A DNA stretch of 64,000 nucleotides, from NCBI GenBank assembly GCA_030749435.1, contig JASMKH010000001.1:96238-160237 (forward strand), given 5' to 3'. The DNA comes from Phycisphaerales bacterium (lineage in GTDB: Bacteria; Planctomycetota; Phycisphaerae; Phycisphaerales; SM1A02). Positions 26,357 to 33,822 of the stretch are shown in pieces. The notes under the pieces were generated by a model, which worked only from the letters and a program-made list of their open reading frames with translations, did not search any database and was not told the origin of the DNA. The translations under genes were made by a program, and so were the position numbers. Positions within the stretch are counted from its first letter, which is position 1, and each line of letters begins with the position of its first letter.

Positions 26357-28428
26357 GCAAGAGCCATTCAGGAGCCGCCGCGGCGGCTCCCGCCCTGAGC
26401 AAGTACCGCACCAAGCCGCTGCCCATTCCAGGCATGCCCGCCGGCATTCCCTACATCGTCGGCAACGAAGCCGCGGAGCGATTCAGTTTTTACGGCATGA
26501 AGGGCATTCTCGTCATCTTCATGACGGGGTATCTGTTCATGCTTCCGGGAGCGACGGGCAATGAGCCGATGCCGGAGCCCAAGGCGCTCGAGTACTACCA
26601 CTGGTTCACGACCGCCGTCTACTTCACGCCCATCCTCGGCGCGTTGCTGGCCGACATTCTGTTCGGGAAGTATCTGACCATCATCAGCCTGAGCATTGTG
26701 TACTGCCTGGGGCACGGCGTATTGGCGCTGATGGGCAGCGGCGAAGGCATCAACCCGGCGTGGATGCTGTTCCTGGGGCTCGGGCTCATCTCGTTCGGAT
26801 CCGGCGGCATCAAGCCATGCGTCTCAGCCCACGTCGGCGACCAGTTTGGCCAGACCAACAGCCACCTCATCTCCAAGGTGTTCGGGTGGTTCTACTTTGC
26901 CATCAATACCGGGGCCTTCCTGTCAACCCTCATGACGCCATGGTTCCTGCAGTGGTACGGGCCGCATCTGGCCTTCGGCATTCCCGGGGTGCTCATGGTG
27001 CTTGCGACCATCATGTTCTGGATGGGGCGGGGGGTGTTCATCCATGTGCCTCCCGGTGGGATGAAGTGGGTGCGTGAAACCTTCAGTTGGACAGGTATCA
27101 GCGCTATTCTGAAACTCGGCGTCATCTACATCTTCGTGGCGGTGTTCTGGGCGCTCTTTGACCAGACCGGTTCGTCGTGGGTGCTTCAGGCGAAGGATCT
27201 TGATCGCTACTGGTTGGGTGTGCACTGGCTTCCTTCCCAGATTCAGGCCGTGAACCCGATCATGATTCTCATTCTGATTCCGACGTTCTCCTTCATCGTC
27301 TACCCGGCAATCAACCGTGTGTTCAAGCTGACACCGATTCGGAAGATTGCCATCGGGCTCTTCGTCATGGTGGTCGGATTTGGGATGGTGTCGCTGGTAC
27401 AGGAGGCGATCGATGCGGGGGCCCGTCCCAGCATCGGGTGGCAGATCGCGGCGTATGCCATCCTGACGGCATCAGAAGTCATGGTGTCGATCACCTGTCT
27501 GGAGTTCTCCTACACCCAGGCCCCTCGAACCATGAAGTCGCTCATCATGGCAATCTTCCTGATGAGTGTGTCGCTCGGCAACGTGTTCACGGCTGTGGTC
27601 AATCACAGCATTCTGGTTGAGTCGTCGGCCGAGCCCGCGAAGCGGCTTGCAACATCCTTCGCACACAGCGATGAGGGTGAGCGTGGGGAGGATCGGTCCG
27701 CTTCGGCCAATGCTGCTGGCATGCACTATGAAACCCTGCCCGGTGAGGGCTTCGCCATCAGTCTGGCAGGGATGGACGGCGTCATTGGGTCGGAAAACGA
27801 CATCAAACTCGGGTTCGCCGCGGACGGGACCATGTCGGGCTTCGTCAATGACGAGGCTGACGCCATCGAGGCTGCGATTCGGCGCATCGGCGAGGTGTGG
27901 GAGCGTGACGGCCGGCTGCCACTTCCTGAGGCGGGCGAAGCCATCGCCTCGAGTTTCAAGGATCCATGGGGGAATCCGCTTCACTACCAACTGGAGAACC
28001 GTGATCAGTTCATCGTGAGCAGTGAGGGGCCAGACAAGACATGGCAGAGTGAGTACGACATCCGTGGTGAGGTCACCGTCACCTCCAAGACGCAGGCTCA
28101 GATCGACGCCGAGCGGGCGCAAGCGGGCGGTGGCGATCTGCTGGCGTGGGCCCATCCGGATGAGAGTTGGAGAGATCGCCGCGAAGCGGAGTTGTCCTCG
28201 CAGCAGCAGGGGGCCGAGGATGGCCTCGCGCACGACGAATCTGAATCGGCCGGGCCCGGCATCTTCTCGTACGACGTCCGGTGGGACGTCGGCGGCGCGA
28301 CGACGCTGACCGGAGCCAGCTACTTCTGGTTCTTCACATGGTTGATGCTGGGAACGGCCGTGGTGTTCGTGCCGGTCGGGTGGCTCTATCGACCGCGAAC
28401 CTACCTGCAACTGGAGGACGCGGGCTGA
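26353..28428 (+). CDS. POT/PTR2-family peptide transporter with a large insert before the last helix
   Basis: The 691-residue product has the POT family opening PYIVGNEAAERFSFYGMKGIL (ExxERFxYYG-type motif), WFTTAVYFTPILGALLADILFGKY and FGSGGIKPCVSAHVGDQF. POT proteins import di- and tripeptides with protons at the inner membrane. About ten helices fill residues 20-440. A hydrophilic insert of roughly 210 residues (about 445-655) precedes the last helix (SYFWFFTWLMLGTAVVFVPV). Part of the insert, around residues 500-570, reads like a GspG C-terminal domain (KDPWGNPLHYQLENRDQFIV then SSEGPD). Its ATG overlaps the asparaginase stop. The stop abuts the convergent lipoprotein gene with no gap. 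Confidence 0.93.
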   Translation: MSKSHSGAAAAAPALSKYRTKPLPIPGMPAGIPYIVGNEAAERFSFYGMKGILVIFMTGYLFMLPGATGNEPMPEPKALEYYHWFTTAVYFTPILGALLADILFGKYLTIISLSIVYCLGHGVLALMGSGEGINPAWMLFLGLGLISFGSGGIKPCVSAHVGDQFGQTNSHLISKVFGWFYFAINTGAFLSTLMTPWFLQWYGPHLAFGIPGVLMVLATIMFWMGRGVFIHVPPGGMKWVRETFSWTGISAILKLGVIYIFVAVFWALFDQTGSSWVLQAKDLDRYWLGVHWLPSQIQAVNPIMILILIPTFSFIVYPAINRVFKLTPIRKIAIGLFVMVVGFGMVSLVQEAIDAGARPSIGWQIAAYAILTASEVMVSITCLEFSYTQAPRTMKSLIMAIFLMSVSLGNVFTAVVNHSILVESSAEPAKRLATSFAHSDEGERGEDRSASANAAGMHYETLPGEGFAISLAGMDGVIGSENDIKLGFAADGTMSGFVNDEADAIEAAIRRIGEVWERDGRLPLPEAGEAIASSFKDPWGNPLHYQLENRDQFIVSSEGPDKTWQSEYDIRGEVTVTSKTQAQIDAERAQAGGGDLLAWAHPDESWRDRREAELSSQQQGAEDGLAHDESESAGPGIFSYDVRWDVGGATTLTGASYFWFFTWLMLGTAVVFVPVGWLYRPRTYLQLEDAG

Positions 28429-29649
28429 TCAGTCACCGGTTGTGATTGTCGTGGTGTCCGCAGGCTGCGCTGCAGGCCTCATCCCGCGAATCCGAACGAC
28501 GTTGCGTCCGGGATCCAGCAGCATGAACGGCCTCATCGGGTCGGTGGTGGGTCGAGCGTAGACCGGGGTGTGGTCCACCCGCACCACGTTGCGAAGGTCG
28601 GAGAGGCTCTGCCAGTGGAGCCCGCGCGGAAGCGTCAGCAGGAAGTTTCCCCGGTCGTCATGGACGGCGTCGATGGAGTCCGGGGCGAGCGAGACGAGTT
28701 GGTCGGAGTTGATTCCGGTCGGCATCCAGACGGTCATCCGCTGATGTACGGGGTGGTAGAAAACGACCTCCTCCACGGGAGGCGGGGCCAGCCCCTGCAC
28801 CAGTGTGAGGTTACCTGTGGCCGTGAAAGCGTCCCACCGAGAGGCGCCGGTCATGACCGGAATCTGATGTGCGGGCGCCGCCAATGACTGGACGTCGGTG
28901 GCATCCATGGACACCAGACTCAAAACGCCCTCCGGCGTCAGTCGCCATACGGCGAGCCGCATGCTCCGCGGGCTCCATGATGGGAGCAGCCAGTCCGATC
29001 CATTCGAGGGAACTGCGAATTCGCGGCCGTCCTGCAACCGAACTGCCAGCGAAAACAGCCGCTGATCTCGTGAGCGTGTGGACCAGGCGAGGCGATTCTG
29101 CGGGCCAAGCGTTGGCGTCGTGTTGACCTGGTCGTCCTGGACGAGCCAGGCGATCGTTCCTGTGCGCCAGTCCACTTTGCCGATCCAGCGGGATCCGTCG
29201 GGCCGTGGTGATTCGACCAGGAATCCTTCGGCATCTGCCGCATTGGTCAGCAGCAGCGGCGCCGTCAGGGTCAACTGGTGCCGGGCACCGGAGAATCCGG
29301 GGAGCAGTTCCCAGATCTCGATCTGGCTCCCCTCGGGCGGGAGCGCCCCGTCTTGTGCCGTCAGGCTCGCGTTGCTTGGGGCGACGCCCGAAGCAGTTGC
29401 GATCCAGCGGCCTTCGGGGCTGGCAACCGGCATGACGGTGGCATTCCACGGGATGGCACCTACCGTCCAGACTTCGCCCCGGAAGGCGCCTCTGGTCGCG
29501 TCGTTGATCTCACTTTGCCTTGCGGCGATGTCGTTGATGGCCTGCGCCTGGGAAGGCGTGAGCGTCGTGCGCTTCGGCCACTTTGACTCGTGGCAACCCG
29601 TGATCGTCACGGTTGCAGTGACCAGAATGCAGCAGACCAGCCTCATCAC
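28429..29649 (-). CDS. Putative lipoprotein at the end of the type II secretion operon
   Basis: A 406-residue protein with a lipoprotein signal (MRLVCCILVTATVTITGC; lipobox ITGC). The rest has repeated short blocks with W and D (EGRWIATASGV, RPDGSRWIGKVDWRTG, SPRSMRLAVWRLTPEG, DDRGNFLLTL) that suggest a beta-propeller fold of the TolB/WD type. It is translationally coupled to gspD (its ATG overlaps the gspD stop, ATGA). A pilotin-like or substrate-related role would fit the position, but the length and fold differ from known pilotins, so this is inference only. Confidence 0.6.
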   Translation of the reverse strand: MMRLVCCILVTATVTITGCHESKWPKRTTLTPSQAQAINDIAARQSEINDATRGAFRGEVWTVGAIPWNATVMPVASPEGRWIATASGVAPSNASLTAQDGALPPEGSQIEIWELLPGFSGARHQLTLTAPLLLTNAADAEGFLVESPRPDGSRWIGKVDWRTGTIAWLVQDDQVNTTPTLGPQNRLAWSTRSRDQRLFSLAVRLQDGREFAVPSNGSDWLLPSWSPRSMRLAVWRLTPEGVLSLVSMDATDVQSLAAPAHQIPVMTGASRWDAFTATGNLTLVQGLAPPPVEEVVFYHPVHQRMTVWMPTGINSDQLVSLAPDSIDAVHDDRGNFLLTLPRGLHWQSLSDLRNVVRVDHTPVYARPTTDPMRPFMLLDPGRNVVRIRGMRPAAQPADTTTITTGD

Positions 29650-32444
29650 TCGCCGCCGTCTCCGTCGTCCGACTTCTCGCCACCGCGTGGCGTCAACTCG
29701 ATGAGGCTCGGCTGGAAGGCGTCGATGTCGGTCTGGGTCTGCGACTCGCCGGGGAGGACGATGCGGGCTCCCCCCCGTTGCACCGATCGATGTTGGAGTC
29801 GCTCATGAATGTTGAGATCGACGATCTTCTGACCCTCCTTGATCTGGTCGGCAAGCGGCTGCGCGACCGCTTCAAGGCGGGTCAGATCATCGAGGTTGAA
29901 GTTGTCGAAGTTGTCGACAGGGCGATGGACGACCGTCGGAGTGATAAAGGCGATCAACTCTGTCCGCTCCAGTTTCTCGTCGTTGAACTCGAAGAGTTGT
30001 CCAATGAATGGAATGTCGGCCAGAAGCGGGATGCGGTCTCGTTGAATCTGCTCGAACTCACGGAGCAGGCCGCCGAGCACGATGGTCTGGCCATCCAGCA
30101 GGATCGCGTGGGTTGTGACCTGCTTGCGGTCGAAGATTTCGCTGCGCGTGTTACCAACGTTGACGGCGCCCTTGGCCTGAGACAGTTCAAGACTGATGGC
30201 GAGATCCACGGCGCCTTCTTCGGTGATGCGAGGTCGGACGTTCAGGAAGACGCCAACGTTCTTGTACTCGATCGTCGTGGTGAGGTTCTGAAGTCCCGTG
30301 CCGCCCTCGACGGAGCCAGTGGCGATCGGGTACTCCTGACCGGAGAAGAAGACGGCTTCTTCATTGTCGGCCGTAAAGACGCGAGGCTCCTGAATCACTC
30401 TGGTGTTCGTGATTGAGTTGAGGGCCTCAATGATGACGTTGATTCCGAAGGGACCGAGCGTCAGCGTGTTCGACTGCGATCCGTCCAGCATGTTGGTGAT
30501 GAAGTCAATCGCACCAAGGTCCAGATTGACTCCACCCGAGACAATCGCTCCGGTGTCCGGTTCCCAGCCCGTGCCAAGTCGCATGCCGAGATTGAGTGCG
30601 TCCCCGAGGTCCACCTCCACGATGGTCGCGGAGAGCATGACCTGACGGCGGGGCTGGTCGAACGCTTCGATCAACTTCCGCATCGGCTCCCGGTAGGCCG
30701 CAGGCGCGAGAATGGCCAGCGCGTTCTGCCGCACGATGGGTACGACGCGGACCTTGCCGATGAGTGTCGACTCAGGCGACTGCTCATCGTTGCCGGACGA
30801 TCCCCAGGGGAACGTGAGGTCGCCGGACTGCCCCGACGTCTCAGGACCGCTGACATCCGATCCCCCTTCGGCCGAGAAGCCCTCGGCGCTCAGGCCCGTG
30901 GCCGGGCGAGGGAGGCTGGCGCGGGCACCTGCCTGCGCCAGCAGGATGTTGAGTTCTTCGGTGAGCGCGACTGCGTCGGCGTACTTCAGTGGGATGACTT
31001 CCGGCAGGCCCGCGTCGGTCGGTTGGTCGATCTCCTCGATGACGCTTTCGATGAATGAGAAGCTCTGCTCCGTCTTGGCCAGAACGAGCAGCGCATTGCG
31101 ATCCGGGAAGGCCTCAAACTGGTAGACGCCAGCGATACCGACGGTGGCATCGGTTCGTGAGGTGCTCCCTCCGCCGCCTCGGTTGTTTCGGCCGCCGGTT
31201 CGGCCGCCGGTGGTGGACGAACCGCCGCCGAGCACCGTAGAGAGCAGCTCCTTGACCTTGATGGGGTCTGTGTGATTCAGCACGAACAGCCGCGAGGTGC
31301 CCTCAGGACGTGGAAGGTCCCACTCGCCCTCGATGAGGCCGGCGATCTCTTCGACCGTCTTTCGCTCACCCTGCACGGTGACAGTGTTCTGCTGTTCGTT
31401 GACGGTGAGGCGCAATTCGGCTTCCGGAACGCCTGCGACTGATGTCGCGGCTGTGTTGGTCCGGTTGTTGCTCTGCCCACCCCGCTGCCGGTTGGAGCGG
31501 TTGGACGAGCCGGATCCTGATGTACGGGATCCTGATCCCTGCTCGAACAACTCCGTGATGTTCGTTTCGATCTCCCGCGCATCGGCGTAGCGGAGCCGAA
31601 ATGTTTCAACGACCGGCTGCAGCCACTTTCGGTCGAGATCCTCGATGATCGTTTCGATCTGCTGGCACAGGCCCACATCGCCAAGGACCATGATCTGGTT
31701 GGACAGATCGTCTTCCCGGAATCGGGCCCAACTGGTGGGGAAGAAGTCATCCAAGTCGTCCTTGATCTGGCCAGCATCCGTGCTGTTGACCTGAAACACC
31801 TTGAACACGAGCGTTCCCCGATCCATTCTGTCGCGGATTGACTGGCTGGCCGGCACCACTTCGATTTCGCCGAGTTGCGCCACCATGTCCTCAAGCTTGC
31901 CGATGAAGATCACTTGCGGCCGCTCGATGATTCCGATGTCGTTCATCCGCAGGTAGGTGAAGATGAAGTCGAGTGCCTCGGTTCTCGGCATCGGTCGATC
32001 CGCGACGATGTTGTAGGTGTTTCGCCCCGCGGCACCTGCCGACTGCAGTTTGATCGGCATGACGACCTTGCCTGTTTCAAGCGCGATGAACTCGATGAGT
32101 TCATCAAGCTTGACTTCCTTGAAGGCCAGGATCACTGCTTCGTCCTTGACCGGGCGACGGCCCTCCCGCAAGCCTTCGGTGCTCCAGACAACGACATCGA
32201 CCGGCTCCTCGACGGCCTGCCCGTCTTCGGCGATCTCGGCCTCTTCAACGGATTCCTCGGGTGCGTCGGTCGTCGCTGAATCCGAGGGGTCTTCCTCCGG
32301 GGTGGCTTCTTCGATCTCGACGACAGCCGGCTCGGGGGCGGGAGGTTCGGTGGGTTCCGGACGTCCGTCCTGCGCCGTCGCGGCTGCGGATACCAGCGTT
32401 GCCAAGAGAGCTCCCAGAACGCTGCAGGTGGTAGTGGGTTGCAT
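29646..32444 (-). CDS. gspD: Type II secretion system secretin GspD
   Basis: The outer-membrane secretin. The ATG at 32444 begins a signal peptide (MQPTTTCSVLGALLATLVSA, then AAATAQ) and gives 932 residues; the open frame continues upstream without signal-like sequence. An acidic Pro/Glu-rich linker precedes the N0 domain (VILAFKEVKLDELIEFIALE), followed by N1-N3 repeats, including Ser/Arg/Gly-rich and Gly-rich insertions (near residues 310-335 and 410-430). The secretin core starts around VMLSATIVEVDLGDALNLGM and ends with IPLLADIPFIGQLFEF plus ERTELIAFITPTVV. Its C-terminal extension past the core is about 90 residues, where an S-domain could bind a pilotin. Confidence 0.96.
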   Translation of the reverse strand: MQPTTTCSVLGALLATLVSAAATAQDGRPEPTEPPAPEPAVVEIEEATPEEDPSDSATTDAPEESVEEAEIAEDGQAVEEPVDVVVWSTEGLREGRRPVKDEAVILAFKEVKLDELIEFIALETGKVVMPIKLQSAGAAGRNTYNIVADRPMPRTEALDFIFTYLRMNDIGIIERPQVIFIGKLEDMVAQLGEIEVVPASQSIRDRMDRGTLVFKVFQVNSTDAGQIKDDLDDFFPTSWARFREDDLSNQIMVLGDVGLCQQIETIIEDLDRKWLQPVVETFRLRYADAREIETNITELFEQGSGSRTSGSGSSNRSNRQRGGQSNNRTNTAATSVAGVPEAELRLTVNEQQNTVTVQGERKTVEEIAGLIEGEWDLPRPEGTSRLFVLNHTDPIKVKELLSTVLGGGSSTTGGRTGGRNNRGGGGSTSRTDATVGIAGVYQFEAFPDRNALLVLAKTEQSFSFIESVIEEIDQPTDAGLPEVIPLKYADAVALTEELNILLAQAGARASLPRPATGLSAEGFSAEGGSDVSGPETSGQSGDLTFPWGSSGNDEQSPESTLIGKVRVVPIVRQNALAILAPAAYREPMRKLIEAFDQPRRQVMLSATIVEVDLGDALNLGMRLGTGWEPDTGAIVSGGVNLDLGAIDFITNMLDGSQSNTLTLGPFGINVIIEALNSITNTRVIQEPRVFTADNEEAVFFSGQEYPIATGSVEGGTGLQNLTTTIEYKNVGVFLNVRPRITEEGAVDLAISLELSQAKGAVNVGNTRSEIFDRKQVTTHAILLDGQTIVLGGLLREFEQIQRDRIPLLADIPFIGQLFEFNDEKLERTELIAFITPTVVHRPVDNFDNFNLDDLTRLEAVAQPLADQIKEGQKIVDLNIHERLQHRSVQRGGARIVLPGESQTQTDIDAFQPSLIELTPRGGEKSDDGDGGE

Positions 32445-32527
32445 TGGTAGGGGACGTCCTCTCATCAACCGGGGCATGCCAACGCAGCAGGCCGGATCGT
32501 ATTCCTCGGAGATCCTGTCAATTGCGG

Positions 32528-33244
32528 TCATTCAGGACGCCCCTCATCGATGACCCGTATGGTCGGTGTCTTGGGAAGTTCCAGGACGCCTCGCAGCGGG
32601 TTGTTCTGCCAAGGGTCTTCTGGTTTGTCGATCAACGGAACCGTAAAGGGCCCGCCCTTTTTCCACATCAGCTCCGCGCTGCGTGGGGCATTGACGGATA
32701 CGACCTCGATCTCGTCCATTTCGCGTCCCACCGGAATCACCATCATGCCCTGCGGGGACCGGAAGAACACATCGGACCCGTAGATCGCAATGATGTCGGG
32801 CCCGTCGTAGCGCTTTGGTCTTGGATCGACCTTCGGCGTCTCGGTCGGCTTGGGCTCAACCTTCGGCTTGCAGGTGTCGGGGCCGCACGTGGAGTCGGCG
32901 CCTTGGAATCGTCCGTTTCGGCTCTGACATGCGTCGCGGCGCATGATGGTGCATTCTTCACCGACACAGCATGCCCCGGTGGGTTCCGGCGGTTTCGGTC
33001 TCGGAGGCGCCTTTGGCTCGAAGAAGAACGACCGCCCGTGAATCCTGTTCAGATCGGTGCGGTGCGCTGTGTCATGGGCCGCGATCAGTTGCTCGTAGGC
33101 CCCTTCGTCGAGCCTGTCGCCGCCGACGAGGGAAGCCATGGATCCGAGCACGGGAATGAGAAGCCACAGCCCGACAATGACGAGCCCTGCCGCGCACGCG
33201 AGGCTGACACCGAGTGGGCCGCGAAGCGCGTCTCGGTCGAGCAT
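32528..33244 (-). CDS. GspC/PilP-like inner-membrane protein with an embedded GACC cysteine-rich repeat
   Basis: From the ATG at 33244 (sharing its A with the upstream stop, TGATG) the protein has 238 residues: a short cytoplasmic N-terminus, one membrane helix (about 12-40, LGVSLACAAGLVIVGLWLLIPV), a linker, one Cys-rich repeat (about 89-125, TGACCVGEECTIMRRDAC... with CGPDTC), a Pro/Lys linker and a C-terminal domain about 150-238 (DIIAIYGSDVFFRSPQGMMV) that resembles the HR domain of GspC or PilP. Such proteins link the inner-membrane platform to the secretin, whose gene follows. The Cys-rich insert is not part of known GspC proteins. The C-terminal assignment rests on topology, position and weak similarity. 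Confidence 0.6.
   Translation of the reverse strand: MLDRDALRGPLGVSLACAAGLVIVGLWLLIPVLGSMASLVGGDRLDEGAYEQLIAAHDTAHRTDLNRIHGRSFFFEPKAPPRPKPPEPTGACCVGEECTIMRRDACQSRNGRFQGADSTCGPDTCKPKVEPKPTETPKVDPRPKRYDGPDIIAIYGSDVFFRSPQGMMVIPVGREMDEIEVVSVNAPRSAELMWKKGGPFTVPLIDKPEDPWQNNPLRGVLELPKTPTIRVIDEGRPE
32868..32981 (-). repeat. Single GACC cysteine-rich repeat inside the GspC/PilP-like gene (coding)
   Basis: The pattern GACC-x3-EC-x6-C-x3-(N)G-x-F-x-G-x4-C-x3-TC matches the five units of the secreted protease at 2117-3166, including the spacing of six cysteines. It lies between two Pro-rich linkers, so it is a separate module on the periplasmic side. Confidence 0.75.
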
Positions 33245-33822
33245 CAGCGGCGTCCTCCCCGGATCCACGCCTCAATGGTGACCTGAACGGACAGACTTCG
33301 CGCAGACTTGCCTACCTGCACCCTGGCATTGCTGATGGCCTCAAGTGCCGGGCTGTCTTCAAGGGCGCCCAGGATCTCGATCGCCTTCTCGTGTTCGGCC
33401 TCGAACTCCAACGTCGCCTTGATTCGGTCGATCCCGCGAAGCGCGCTCCCCCCGACGCTCACTGCGCTGGAAGCCTCGTTGAACTCGTAGTCGCGGATGT
33501 CGTACTCGGCCATGATCGTGTTGACGGCCTCGAGCATTGCCTGCGACTCCGGCGCTCGTTGGGACGGAGGCGTCAGAGGCCCGAATGCGATGACGTTGGA
33601 CCGCTGCGAGGTCGCCGCAGATTCCGCGCGATCCACTCGGTCGACCTGGGCCGCGATGGAGTCGGCTGCTTCACTCCAGCCCGACGCGATCGGCGCGAGG
33701 AGCTCCGACCAGATGATCAGCAGCAGCAACCCGCCACCCAGGATGATGATGATGCGACCGCCTCGAGTCATGGCTCCAAACTCGGCCTGCACGCGATCCG
33801 CGAATCCCTGACGCTCGCTCAC
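33244..33822 (-). CDS. Type II secretion GspM-like / PilO-like protein
   Basis: The 192-residue product starts at GTG overlapping the upstream stop (GTGA). One membrane helix (RIIIILGGGLLLLIIWSELL, about residues 23-42) follows a cytoplasmic N-terminus; a periplasmic heptad-rich region and a ferredoxin-like domain follow (LEAVNTIMAEYDI, DRIKATLEFEAEHEKAIEIL, SVQVTIEAWIRG). This arrangement is that of GspM and PilO, which pair with GspL/PilN in the inner-membrane assembly platform. Position after the GspL-like gene supports the call. Confidence 0.75.
   Translation of the reverse strand: MSERQGFADRVQAEFGAMTRGGRIIIILGGGLLLLIIWSELLAPIASGWSEAADSIAAQVDRVDRAESAATSQRSNVIAFGPLTPPSQRAPESQAMLEAVNTIMAEYDIRDYEFNEASSAVSVGGSALRGIDRIKATLEFEAEHEKAIEILGALEDSPALEAISNARVQVGKSARSLSVQVTIEAWIRGGRR

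Noticed and set aside
30300..31600. Internal Gly- and Arg-rich segments of gspD as separate repeats or mobile insertions
   Set aside because: They keep the reading frame and base composition of the gene and lie in linkers between N domains, where such loops are usual.
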